From: Anaerotruncus massiliensis (ex Togo et al. 2026) | GTDB taxonomy: Bacteria > Bacillota > Clostridia > Oscillospirales > Ruminococcaceae | Assembly (NCBI RefSeq): GCF_900199635.1 | Contig: NZ_LT962687.1 | Coordinates: forward strand, 2,965,665-3,029,664 | Length of the DNA: 64,000 bases | Direction: 5' to 3' | Shown here: positions 40,221-50,559 of the stretch, piece after piece | Numbering within the stretch: the stretch's first letter is position 1 | How the letters are laid out: each line of letters begins with the position of its first letter | Program-made: the position numbers and the translations under genes | Notes under the pieces: model-generated | Databases searched by the model: none | Seen by the model: only the letters and a program-made list of their open reading frames with translations | What the model was told of the DNA's origin: nothing

Positions 40221-40958
40221 TCATTTCCTCTTTCCGAAGAGGGGCCGCCGCGTGTCCTCGGCCACCTTCTCGAACCGGTCGCCGAGCCCCTGGCGCAGCA
40301 CGCCGCAAAAGCGCTCGGCGGTGGCCTCGTCGAGCTGGTTTTTGGGGACGGCGACGACCTTGTTCTTGTCGTAGCAGATCGCGTAGACGCCCTTGTAGTC
40401 GTAGACGCTGCACGATCCGGAGAAGGCGATGTAGTACTTGCCGCCCCCCTCGCGCACGTCGATGCCGTCGCGGGTGGCCGCGAGCTCGAAGCGGGGGGAG
40501 TGTTCCTTCAGCCGCGTCGCGTATTTGCGGTTGTTGTTCGCGGGGAACTTGAGAATCAAAAAGAGCAGCGCGAGCGCGGCAATCACCATCACCCAGCTGA
40601 CGAGGGTCTGCGTGCCGTTGTTTTTGAAGAGGTCCCCCCAGAACATCCAGATCACGACGAACACGCCGAGCAGCTGGAAGTTGCGGTGCGCGTCGACCCG
40701 GTTCTTCCGGTCGGAGATCTCGACCCCGTCGAGCACGTCCGCCTCGCGCGTCTCATAGGAGAACTCCACCCGGCCGTAGTCGACCTCGGCGTGGCGGCTC
40801 TCGTATTCGTCGTCGTCGAATTCGTCGTCAAGCTCGTCCGCCCCGGGCCCGCCGGCGTCCTCCGCCGTGGCGGCGGGCTCCTCCGGGTCCGCCTGGAGGA
40901 CGGCCTGCTCCTCCGTCTCCTGCTCCCCGGTCACGACCGGGTTCTTTTCATCGCTCAT
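40221..40958 (-). CDS. YcxB-like membrane protein with acidic N-terminus, unknown function
   Basis: 245 aa. Residues 1-65 are very acidic and disordered (DELDDEFDDDEYES), two membrane helices lie at about 95-110 and 120-137, and the C-terminal cytoplasmic part resembles the YcxB-type domain (YDKNKVVAVPKNQL). It overlaps the next paralogue by 4 bp (ATGA), so the two are translated together and probably form a complex. It sits between gyrB and gyrA. Confidence 0.7.
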   Translation of the reverse strand: MSDEKNPVVTGEQETEEQAVLQADPEEPAATAEDAGGPGADELDDEFDDDEYESRHAEVDYGRVEFSYETREADVLDGVEISDRKNRVDAHRNFQLLGVFVVIWMFWGDLFKNNGTQTLVSWVMVIAALALLFLILKFPANNNRKYATRLKEHSPRFELAATRDGIDVREGGGKYYIAFSGSCSVYDYKGVYAICYDKNKVVAVPKNQLDEATAERFCGVLRQGLGDRFEKVAEDTRRPLFGKRK

Positions 40959-41683
40959 ACCTGATACCTCGGCTTTTCATAGTTTTCGCACATCTCCGCG
41001 AGGAACTTCTCCACCGCGTCGATCTGCGGCTCGATCTGGGATTTCGGGACGAGCAGGCAACGGCGGGGCTCCAGCATGATCAAAAACAGCCCCTCCGACT
41101 CCTTGACCGAATCGATCGTGTGCCAGTAGGTCTCGACCGTCTTGTTCTGGATGTGCTCGACGCATTTGTTGGGGTAGAAGTCGATCAGCATCTTTTCCCG
41201 CAGGTAGGCGTTCTTCTGGTACTCCCTGTTGACCGCCTTGAAGAGCGCCCGCTCGTAGAAGAACCTGTAGTAAAAGAGGCTGCGGAAGCCGAGCAGGAAG
41301 ATGATGGCCAGCAGCACCCACGAAAGGGGCGTGGCCTTGGAATATCCCAGCACGACCGAGAGGACCAGCAGCAGACCGACGACGATCTCGACGGCGCCCA
41401 TAATGGTCATCTTCTTTTTGCTCTTCTTCACGTTCGCGGCGTTCATGATGCGGTAGAAATCCAGGTAGTCCTCCAGCGGGAGGGCGAAGTTGAGCGTAAA
41501 CAGCTTCTTGACCTTCGGCACGCTTTCCGCGGCGTCCACATCCCCCTCGTCCGCCTCCGCCCGGAATTCCCGCGCGAGCTCTTCCCCGGTGTCGCTGACG
41601 ACCGCCTCTTCCTCTATGGCCTCCGCGGCTTCCTCCACCGTCCCGGCGGCCTCCAGCGTCTCAAAATTGTCCTGTTCCTGCAT
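40955..41683 (-). CDS. YcxB-like membrane protein, paralogue of the downstream gene
   Basis: 242 aa. Same architecture: acidic N-terminus (1-60), two helices (MGAVEIVVGLLLVLSVVLGY and ATPLSWVLLAIIFLLGF), then KCVEHIQNKTVETYWHTIDS and LLVPKSQIEPQIDAVEKFLA, which is the YcxB pattern of a short beta-rich domain. Function unknown. It follows gyrB by 24 nt and is likely on the same transcript. Confidence 0.72.
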   Translation of the reverse strand: MQEQDNFETLEAAGTVEEAAEAIEEEAVVSDTGEELAREFRAEADEGDVDAAESVPKVKKLFTLNFALPLEDYLDFYRIMNAANVKKSKKKMTIMGAVEIVVGLLLVLSVVLGYSKATPLSWVLLAIIFLLGFRSLFYYRFFYERALFKAVNREYQKNAYLREKMLIDFYPNKCVEHIQNKTVETYWHTIDSVKESEGLFLIMLEPRRCLLVPKSQIEPQIDAVEKFLAEMCENYEKPRYQV

Positions 41684-41707
41684 GGTGCGTCTCCTCTCTG
41701 CCAGACG

Positions 41708-43747
<2,040 letters not shown>

Positions 43748-44029
43748 TTATCCGTGTTCGATGTTCGCCAGCCCGTCCACGAAGCCCGCCCGCTTTTTGA
43801 GGGTCGCGGAGGAGATCTGCGTGATGTAGACCTTCGGGTCGCGGCGGCCCCTGCCGCAGATGACAAAAGATTTCGGAAGCTCGTAGGAGACGTTCACGAC
43901 GAGCCCACCCTTTTCCGACCTGGCGAGAAATTCCTTGGTGATCTTTGAGATCGAGGTGTTCTCCAAATCGAAGATGCCGATGATCTCGTCGGTGCGCACC
44001 ACCGTGTCCTGTCCGAGATGCAGGTACAT
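43748..44029 (-). CDS. remB: RemB-like (DUF370) regulatory protein
   Basis: 93 aa. MYLHLGQDTVVRTDEIIGIF and SSATLKKRAG match the extracellular-matrix regulator RemB/YaaB, which sits between recF and gyrB in Bacillus, as here. A 15-residue insert with a GRGRRDPK loop lies in the middle. In Bacillus it supports matrix gene expression; in Clostridia the role is unproven. Confidence 0.85.
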   Translation of the reverse strand: MYLHLGQDTVVRTDEIIGIFDLENTSISKITKEFLARSEKGGLVVNVSYELPKSFVICGRGRRDPKVYITQISSATLKKRAGFVDGLANIEHG

Positions 44030-44042
44030 ATTCCCCGCCCCT

Positions 44043-45155
44043 TTACTCGTATTTCCTGGTCGTGAGGACGCGCCCGCCCTCCAGTTTGACGCTGACGCCG
44101 CTCGTCAGGTGCTTGAAGTCCGCTCGGTCGCAGCAGGTCATGATGAGCTGCCGCCCGCTCAGATGGTTGAGCAGGTAGTCGCGGCGCGCCGCGTCCAGCT
44201 CGCTCATCACGTCGTCGAGCAGGACGACGGGATATTCGCCGATCGTCTCCCGGATGATTTCGCACTCGGCCATCTTGAGGGCGAGCACGCAGGAGCGCTG
44301 TTGCCCCTGCGACCCGAACACCCGCGCGCTGTTGCCGTCGAGGGTGACCGCAATGTCGTCCCGGTGGGGGCCAAGCCCGGTCACCCGGCTGCGGATGTCC
44401 TCCCCCCGGTGGGCGCGCAGGTCCTCAAGCACCTGCTCCTCGATCTCGGGGATGGAGCGCGCCGTGTCGCACCGGAGCGACGACTGGTATTCCAGCCCGA
44501 GCGCCTCCTTTTCCCCGGAAATACCCGCGTAGGTCTCCCGCGCGAAGGGGGAGAGGCGGTCGAGGAAGGAGGCGCGCGTCTTGATCAGCACCGCCGCGAA
44601 GGAGGCCAGCCGCGCGTCCCAGACGTCCAGCGTGTCGAAAAGGCTCGTCTCATAGGAAATGTCCTTGAGCAGGCGGTTGCGCTGGTCGAGCACGCGGGTG
44701 TACTGGTTCAGGATGTGGATATACTTGGGCTTGATCTGGCAGATCGACGTGTCGATGAACTTGCGCTTTTCGAGCGGTCCGTTTTTGATGAGGGAGAGGT
44801 GGGTGGGCGAAAAGACCACCGCGCAGAAATGCCCCGCCAGCTCGGCGGCGGATTTGAGCGGGATCTCGTTGAGCGCCGCGCCGCGCCGCCCCTCGATGGT
44901 CACACGGGCATGCTGGTCGCGGCCGGCGGCGAAAAATTCCATCTCCAGCCCGGCCTGCGGCGCGCCGAAGCGGACGAGCTGCCCGTCCTTCGCGCCCCGG
45001 AAGCTCTTGGCCCCCGTGAAAAGCCACACGGCCTCGACAAAATTGGTCTTGCCCTGCCCGTTGTCCCCGTAGACGACGTTGGCGCCGTCCGAAAGCTCCA
45101 GCTCGAGCGAGGCGATATTGCGGAAATCGCTGATCCGGATGCGGTTGATCTTCAC
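44043..45155 (-). CDS. recF: DNA repair and replication protein RecF
   Basis: 370 aa. Walker A YGDNGQGKTNFVEAV, ABC signature region SQGQQRSCVLALKMAE and Walker B PVVLLDDVMSELD. Loads RecA at gaps with RecO/RecR. It begins 3 nt after the S4-domain gene. Confidence 0.95.
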   Translation of the reverse strand: MKINRIRISDFRNIASLELELSDGANVVYGDNGQGKTNFVEAVWLFTGAKSFRGAKDGQLVRFGAPQAGLEMEFFAAGRDQHARVTIEGRRGAALNEIPLKSAAELAGHFCAVVFSPTHLSLIKNGPLEKRKFIDTSICQIKPKYIHILNQYTRVLDQRNRLLKDISYETSLFDTLDVWDARLASFAAVLIKTRASFLDRLSPFARETYAGISGEKEALGLEYQSSLRCDTARSIPEIEEQVLEDLRAHRGEDIRSRVTGLGPHRDDIAVTLDGNSARVFGSQGQQRSCVLALKMAECEIIRETIGEYPVVLLDDVMSELDAARRDYLLNHLSGRQLIMTCCDRADFKHLTSGVSVKLEGGRVLTTRKYE

Positions 45156-45158
45156 CTG

Positions 45159-45362
45159 TTACACAACCTCGATTTCGGAATCTCCGGCGGTTACGACGTC
45201 GCCGGGGAAGATCTTTTTGCCCCGCATGGTGCATATTTCCCCGTTGACCGTCACCTTCCCGGCGGCGACGAGCTCCTTGGCCTGCCCGCCGGTTTCGGCC
45301 GCGCCGGCAAATTTAAGCAGCGCATCCAGCTTGATAAAGGGGGGCCTGATCGTGATCTTCAT
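45159..45362 (-). CDS. yaaA: S4-domain RNA-binding protein YaaA/RlbA
   Basis: 67 aa from ATG 45362 (AAGGGTG upstream). [20 protein letters not shown], then [20 protein letters not shown]: a single S4 domain, as always found between dnaN and recF in Firmicutes. Probably binds ribosomal RNA; exact role unclear. Confidence 0.9.
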   Translation of the reverse strand: MKITIRPPFIKLDALLKFAGAAETGGQAKELVAAGKVTVNGEICTMRGKKIFPGDVVTAGDSEIEVV

Positions 45363-45384
45363 TCGCGTTTCACCCTTCCCCCGG

Positions 45385-46488
45385 TCATTCCGACTTGAGC
45401 CGCACCGGCAGCACGAGGAAGGTGAAGCTGTCCCCCTCGAGCGGAACCAGCTTGATCGGGGAAAGCGCCCCGTTGATGAGCAGCTGGATCTCGTCACATT
45501 CGCTCGCCTTGAGCGCGTCGAGCATGTAGCGGCTGTTGAAGCCGATCTCCACGTCATCGCCCGTCTGCTGGCAGGTGATCTCGTCGTACGCCTTGCCAAT
45601 CGCGGTCGAACAGGAGATCTTGATCACGCCGCCCTCGAATTTGAGCCGCAGGGGGCTTTTGATATTGTCCGAAATGAGCAGGGAGGCGCGGTCGATGGCG
45701 GCGATCAGCTCGCGCGTGCTGATCTTGACGGTCGTCTGCCCGCCCGCGGGGATGGCCGCCCGGTAATCGAGGAATTCTCCCTCCAACAGCCTGGATATTA
45801 CATTATAACTCCCGGCCTTGAAGATAATATGTCGTTTTGAGACGGCGATCTCAATGTCGCCCTCCTCGTCCCTGAGGAGCTTTGCCACCTCGGAAAGGGA
45901 TTTGCCGGGGACGATGAAGGAGAAATCGCTGTCAAACGCGACCTTCTCCCGCCGCAGGGCGAGGCGGTAGCCGTCGACCGAGACGACGTTCAGCTCCCCG
46001 CCCTTGATATCGAAGAGGGAACCGGTGTGGACCGGCTTGCTGTCGCTCACCGCCACCGCAAAGAGTGTCTGGTTGATCATGTTCTTGAGCGCCGCCTGCG
46101 GCAGGCTGATCTCGGTGGTCTGGTTGACCGCCGGCAGCTCGGGGTATTCCGACGCCGGGATGCCGAGGATAGTGTACTCGGTGAGGGAGCCCTTGATCAG
46201 CGTCAGCATCTTTTCGTCCGAGGTGATGCTGATCGTCTCGCTGGGCATCCGGCGGATCATGTCGAGGAAGATCCGCGCGGAGAGGACGATCTCGCCCGAC
46301 GCGAGAACCTTCGCCTCGATCGCCGTGGAGATCGCGAGCTCGAGGTCGTAGCCGGTCAGGTAGAGCCGCCCGTCCTGCGCGCGCAGCAGCACGCCTTCGA
46401 GCGCCGCGAGGGTGTTTTTCGCGGAGACCGCGCGGGAGACGTTGCCCACCGCTTCCACGAGAAGCTGTTTGTCACAGATGACGTTCAT
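45385..46488 (-). CDS. dnaN: DNA polymerase III sliding clamp (beta subunit)
   Basis: 367 aa, three clamp domains. AGGAGGTGC precedes ATG 46488; the TTG before it is not needed. Ends with [20 protein letters not shown], including the usual C-terminal hydrophobic pocket (L-P-V-R-L). Follows oriC and dnaA in the standard order. Confidence 0.96.
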   Translation of the reverse strand: MNVICDKQLLVEAVGNVSRAVSAKNTLAALEGVLLRAQDGRLYLTGYDLELAISTAIEAKVLASGEIVLSARIFLDMIRRMPSETISITSDEKMLTLIKGSLTEYTILGIPASEYPELPAVNQTTEISLPQAALKNMINQTLFAVAVSDSKPVHTGSLFDIKGGELNVVSVDGYRLALRREKVAFDSDFSFIVPGKSLSEVAKLLRDEEGDIEIAVSKRHIIFKAGSYNVISRLLEGEFLDYRAAIPAGGQTTVKISTRELIAAIDRASLLISDNIKSPLRLKFEGGVIKISCSTAIGKAYDEITCQQTGDDVEIGFNSRYMLDALKASECDEIQLLINGALSPIKLVPLEGDSFTFLVLPVRLKSE

Positions 46489-46502
46489 CAAAGCACCTCC
46501 TA

Positions 46503-46839
46503 GATGATAGAAGAATCCGCGGTGGGATTTTCCACAGCGGAAAAAGGATTCTGATTTGGATAGAGAGAGTAAAAGAAAAATAGCCGTAGTAGTAGGGGAC
46601 GCGCAAAAGTGGAGACGCCCCGGAAAGGCGGAGCAGCGGCTGGTTCGCGGGCGGCCGGCCGCCCGGAGAACCGGGGAAGCGATTGGTGGAAAAGGGCATT
46701 CCCGTCCGCCGTTTCCACGCCGCTGTGGAAAAGTGGGGCGGAAAGTAGAGAAAATGTGGAAAACTTTGTGGAAATCGTGGAAGGTCTCAAAAATCTTCCA
46801 CGGGATTTGGCAGATGTGGAGAGTGGAAAGTGGAAAAAA
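46503..46839. other. Probable oriC: dnaA-dnaN intergenic region with DnaA-box-like repeats
   Basis: 337 bp without a gene. TGTGGAAAA, one mismatch from the consensus TGTGGATAA, occurs at 46724-46732 and 46755-46763 and inverted at 46528-46536; TGTGGAAAT at 46767-46775; weaker GTGGAAA copies at 46685, 46823 and 46830. The boxes crowd toward dnaA. An A/T-rich purine tract (46555-46600) beside the first box could be the unwinding element. Gene orientations diverge around this region and the upstream side of dnaA. Confidence 0.75.
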
Positions 46840-48168
46840 TCAGCTGTCGCGGATATTCTTGACGATATCCTCGATCGTTTCCTTGTAGCGCAGGTCGTTG
46901 GCCATGTTCTTTTCGACCTGCTGGATCGCGTAGACGATCGTGCTGTGGTCGCGCCCGCCGAACTCCTCGCCGATGGTGGACATCGACATCTGGGTGATCT
47001 CGCGCACGATGTAGATGGAGATCTGCCGCGCGGAGGAGATCTGGGCGCTGCGCTTGTTGGAGCGGATGTCCTGCGGCGAGATGCCGTAGGTGCGGCCGAC
47101 CTCCGAGATGATCCGCTCGACCGTGACGGGCACCGGCTGGTTGTCGTTGAGGATGTCGCGGATCGCGTTCTGCGCGATGACGATCGACGGGTTGGTGCCC
47201 TGCAGGAGCTTGTAGGCCTTGAGCTTCTTGACGGCGCCTTCGAGCTGGCGGATGTTCGTCTTGAGGCGGTTGGCGATGTACTCGGCCACGTCGTCGGGGA
47301 TCTGGATGTCCAGCAGCTGCGCCTTGCGGCGGATGATCGCGATGCGCGTCTCATAGTCGGGCGCCTGGATGTCCGCGAGCAGCCCCCACTCAAAGCGGGT
47401 GCGGAGCCTGTCCTCCAGCGTCTTGATCTCCTTGGGGGGCCGGTCGGACGCGAGGACGATCTGCTTGCCCGCCTCGTAGAGGGTATTGAAGGTGTGGAAG
47501 AACTCCTCCTGCGTGCTCTCCTTGCCGCCGATGAACTGGATGTCGTCGACGAGCAGCACGTCCGCCTTGCGGTACCGCTCGCGGAAGGCGGCGGTGTTCT
47601 GGTCGCGGATGGCGGTGATGATGTCGTTGGCGAACTCGTCGCCCTTGACGTAGATGATGTTGCAGTCGGGCTTGTTTTTGCGGATCTCGGTGCAGATCGC
47701 GTGGAGCAGGTGGGTCTTGCCCAGCCCGGAGCCGCCGTAGATGAAGAGGGGGTTGTAGGCGTTGGCGGGGTTGGCCGCGACGGCAAGAGAGGCCGCGTGC
47801 GCGAACTTGTTGGAGGAGCCGACGATGAAGGTGTCGAAGGTGTAGTCGTACTCCCCGCCGCTCACCGAGCTGTCCGCGTCGGCGGGCAGCGGCTCGACGG
47901 AAGAGGCCTGTCCCGCCGAGGGGCCGTCGCAGGAGACGTCGATGCCGACCTCGAAGCCGAGGACCTCCTCGAAGGCGGTCTGGAGGATGGCGGTGTACTT
48001 CTCCTTGACGATGTTCATCTTGAACTCGGAGTTTACCTTTAAATAAGCGGTCGACTCCACGAGCCGGACCGGGACGATGTCCTTGAGCCAGAGGTTGAAG
48101 GCCACGTCGGAGATTTTCCCTTTGCAGTGGTCGAGCACGAGCGGGAATAGGTCGGCGAATGATTCCAT
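46840..48168 (-). CDS. dnaA: Chromosomal replication initiator DnaA
   Basis: 442 aa from ATG 48168 (AAAGGAG upstream). Domain I 1-90, linker to about 110, AAA+ domain with GGSGLGKTHLLHAI and VLLVDDIQFIGGK, and domain IV with the family signature IGEEFGGRDHSTIVYAI. Binds the repeats in the following gap to open the origin. Confidence 0.98.
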   Translation of the reverse strand: MESFADLFPLVLDHCKGKISDVAFNLWLKDIVPVRLVESTAYLKVNSEFKMNIVKEKYTAILQTAFEEVLGFEVGIDVSCDGPSAGQASSVEPLPADADSSVSGGEYDYTFDTFIVGSSNKFAHAASLAVAANPANAYNPLFIYGGSGLGKTHLLHAICTEIRKNKPDCNIIYVKGDEFANDIITAIRDQNTAAFRERYRKADVLLVDDIQFIGGKESTQEEFFHTFNTLYEAGKQIVLASDRPPKEIKTLEDRLRTRFEWGLLADIQAPDYETRIAIIRRKAQLLDIQIPDDVAEYIANRLKTNIRQLEGAVKKLKAYKLLQGTNPSIVIAQNAIRDILNDNQPVPVTVERIISEVGRTYGISPQDIRSNKRSAQISSARQISIYIVREITQMSMSTIGEEFGGRDHSTIVYAIQQVEKNMANDLRYKETIEDIVKNIRDS

Positions 48169-48273
48169 GGGAACAGCTCCTTTGGTGAGTGTGGAGAACC
48201 GGTGCAAACCGGCCCGGGACTGTGTGAAAAAGGAGAAATTCCACCGTTTTTCAACAGAACCTGTAACTTTTTA

Positions 48274-48302
48274 ATCATACCACAAAACGGGCGTTCTTTC
48301 AA
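48274..48302 (-). promoter_or_regulatory. Promoter of dnaA
   Basis: Minus strand TTGAAA (48297-48302), 17-bp spacer, TATGAT (48274-48279). A DnaA-box-like TGTGGAATA (48304-48312, minus) lies directly upstream of the -35, compatible with autoregulation. The rest of the dnaA-rpmH gap is A/T-rich at 48325-48342. Confidence 0.8.
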
Positions 48303-48411
48303 GTATTCCACATACGGCAGAATCTACATATTTATATAGTAGTGGGGGCGCGTTTTCCGTCGCCGCGAAACCGCCGCAGCCGAGGGAATTCGGCAAATAC
48401 GGGGCCATGCC

Positions 48412-48441
48412 TTGACAAACCGCCGCAAAGTGCGGTATAAT
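48412..48441 (+). promoter_or_regulatory. Promoter of the rpmH operon
   Basis: TTGACA (48412-48417), 18-bp spacer, TATAAT (48436-48441). Confidence 0.85.
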
Positions 48442-48535
48442 GCTTATCTGCAAGGTAAAAAAGAATTCCCCGCGCACGCGGCCTGCCGCCGCGGGCGCAG
48501 GATATGGAATCGACCGCAGGAGAGGAGGGTTGACA

Positions 48536-48670
48536 ATGATTCGGACCTATCAGCCGAAAAAGCTCCAGAGGAAAAAAGAACACGGTTTCCGCAAACGTAT
48601 GGCGACCAAGAACGGCCGCAAGGTGCTTGCCCGCAGAAGGGCGAAGGGCAGGGCTCGCCTGACCCACTGA
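48536..48670 (+). CDS. rpmH: Ribosomal protein bL34
   Basis: 44 aa: [20 protein letters not shown], then [17 protein letters not shown], the highly basic L34 signature. GGAGGGTTGACA precedes the ATG. First gene of the rightward origin-side operon. Confidence 0.97.
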   Translation: MIRTYQPKKLQRKKEHGFRKRMATKNGRKVLARRRAKGRARLTH

Positions 48671-48850
48671 TCCCGGTCTGTTCCCCGCGCCCCGCGCGGG
48701 GCGGCGGGACGCCTTTCCCGGAAAAGCCCCTTTTGCGGCGCTGCGATGTTTGCATCGGAAAATAGACGGCCACAGCTCGCGTTGTGGTCTTTATTTTTAT
48801 CAGGCGGCAGCGCGGCTGAGGGGTCCCGCCGCATGTTTGGAGGAACACCC

Positions 48851-49186
48851 ATGCTCCACACCGAAACCCTGACGCTCAACAAGGAATTCCGCAGAGCCTA
48901 CTATCGGGGCCGTGCCTTTACCACTCCCGTAGTTGTGGTCTACGTCCTCAAAAACCACAAAGGCATCAACCGCATCGGGCTGACCGCCACCAAGAAGATC
49001 GGCAAGGCGGTCAGGCGCAACCGCGCGCGGCGGGTCCTCAAGGAGGCCTACCGCCTGCTGGAACCGCAGTTCCCCGTCGGGAACGACTACGTCTTTGTCG
49101 CCCGCACCAAAACGGTTTTCGCCTCCACGCAGGAGGTCATGCGGGCAATGCGGTCGGTCATCGAAAAGCTGGGCAAAAAATCATGA
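48851..49186 (+). CDS. rnpA: Ribonuclease P protein component
   Basis: 111 aa from ATG 48851 (GGAGGAACACCC). RNase P signature [15 protein letters not shown] around residue 60. Assists the catalytic RNA in tRNA 5' processing. The 180 bp between rpmH and this gene hold hairpins but no gene. Confidence 0.95.
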   Translation: MLHTETLTLNKEFRRAYYRGRAFTTPVVVVYVLKNHKGINRIGLTATKKIGKAVRRNRARRVLKEAYRLLEPQFPVGNDYVFVARTKTVFASTQEVMRAMRSVIEKLGKKS

Positions 49187-49431
49187 AACGCCTGCTGCTC
49201 TTCCTGATCAGGCTCTACCGGCGGCTGCTTTCCCCGCTCAAGGGAAGGCCCACCTGTCGCTTCTATCCGACCTGTTCGGCCTATGCCTACACCGCCGTCG
49301 AGCGCTTCGGCGCGCTGCGCGGCGGCTATCTCGCGCTGAGACGGATTCTAAAGTGCCATCCGTTTCACCCGGGCGGGATCGATCCTGTCCCCGAGACCTT
49401 TTCATTTCGAAATCAAAAAGAGAGGAACTAG
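49183..49431 (+). CDS. yidD: Membrane protein insertion efficiency factor YidD
   Basis: 82 aa, overlapping rnpA by 4 bp. Typical [20 protein letters not shown] and [16 protein letters not shown]. Helps YidC-dependent insertion. Confidence 0.95.
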   Translation: MKRLLLFLIRLYRRLLSPLKGRPTCRFYPTCSAYAYTAVERFGALRGGYLALRRILKCHPFHPGGIDPVPETFSFRNQKERN

Positions 49432-49436
49432 AATAG

Positions 49437-50504
49437 ATGGCTTGGCTATATTCCATATTCGGTTACCCGCTCGGCTGGGTAATGTGGGCCTGCTTCAAGG
49501 TGATCCCCATCTACGGCGTCGCCCTTCTGCTCTTTACCATCATCGTGCGCGCCTGCCTGGTCCCGCTTTCGATCAAGCAGCAGAAGTCGATGGTGAAGAT
49601 GCAGATCTTCAAGCCCCGCATGGATGAGATCCAGAAGAAGTACGCGAACAACAAGGAAAAAATGAATGAAGAGATGATGAAGCTCTACCAGGAGGAGAAC
49701 TACAACCCGATGTCGGGCTGTCTCCCCATGGCGATCCAGATGCCCATCCTCTTCGGTCTTTACGACGTCATCCAGCGCCCGCTGACCCACCTGCTCCGGG
49801 TGGCCGGCCCGACCATCGAGAGCGCGACCGAGATCGCGGCGGGGCTCTTAAACAACGCGAACCTCGCCAAGGACTACTCCCGCCAGATCCGCATCATCGA
49901 CGCAGTCAACCAGAACCCCGACGCCTTTTCGGGCCTGGGGGATTTTGTGCAGAAGGTGCAGTCGCTCGATCTGTCCATCGGCCCCATCGACCTGACCCAG
50001 CAGCCGACCTTCGCGCTCAACATCCTGCTGCTCATCCCGATCCTCTCCTTCCTGACCTCCGTGCTCGTCTCGTGGGTCTCGATGCGCCAGTCCGCGGCCG
50101 CCGCGGGCGACAACGCCGCCGCGGCCGGCATGTCCAAGGGCATGATGCTCATGATGCCGCTGATGTCCGCGTGGATCTCCTTTGTGGTGCCCGCCGGACT
50201 GGGCGTCTACTGGGTCATCTCCAACCTGCTCATGGCGCTCCAGACCTTCCTGCTCAACCGGTATATGAACCCGGCCAAGCTGGCCGCGAAGGCCCAGGCG
50301 GAGTATGAGGCCAAAAAGGAGGCCGACCGCCAGGCCAAGATCGAGGCCAAAAAGCGCGCGCGTGAACGCGGTGAAAAGGACATCGACACCGCCCTCTCCC
50401 AGAAGGAGATCAACCGCATCAAGCTGGCCGAGGCCAGGAAGCGCGACGCCGAAAAATACGGCGAAGTCTACAAGGAAGTTACCGACGACGACCTGAAGGC
50501 GTAA
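49437..50504 (+). CDS. yidC: Membrane protein insertase YidC
   Basis: 355 aa, the Gram-positive form without the large periplasmic domain. Five helices; the hydrophilic-groove Arg is in TIIVRACLVPLSIKQQKS, the C1 coiled loop is MDEIQKKYANNKEKMNEEMM, and GCLPMAIQMPILFGLY follows. The tail is long, basic and helical (residues 285-355), likely ribosome-binding. It lacks an obvious lipobox. Confidence 0.94.
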   Translation: MAWLYSIFGYPLGWVMWACFKVIPIYGVALLLFTIIVRACLVPLSIKQQKSMVKMQIFKPRMDEIQKKYANNKEKMNEEMMKLYQEENYNPMSGCLPMAIQMPILFGLYDVIQRPLTHLLRVAGPTIESATEIAAGLLNNANLAKDYSRQIRIIDAVNQNPDAFSGLGDFVQKVQSLDLSIGPIDLTQQPTFALNILLLIPILSFLTSVLVSWVSMRQSAAAAGDNAAAAGMSKGMMLMMPLMSAWISFVVPAGLGVYWVISNLLMALQTFLLNRYMNPAKLAAKAQAEYEAKKEADRQAKIEAKKRARERGEKDIDTALSQKEINRIKLAEARKRDAEKYGEVYKEVTDDDLKA

Positions 50505-50559
50505 ACAGGACTTGCCGCCCGCAACCGTGCGGCAACCATCACGGAGGTGTAAACAAGCC

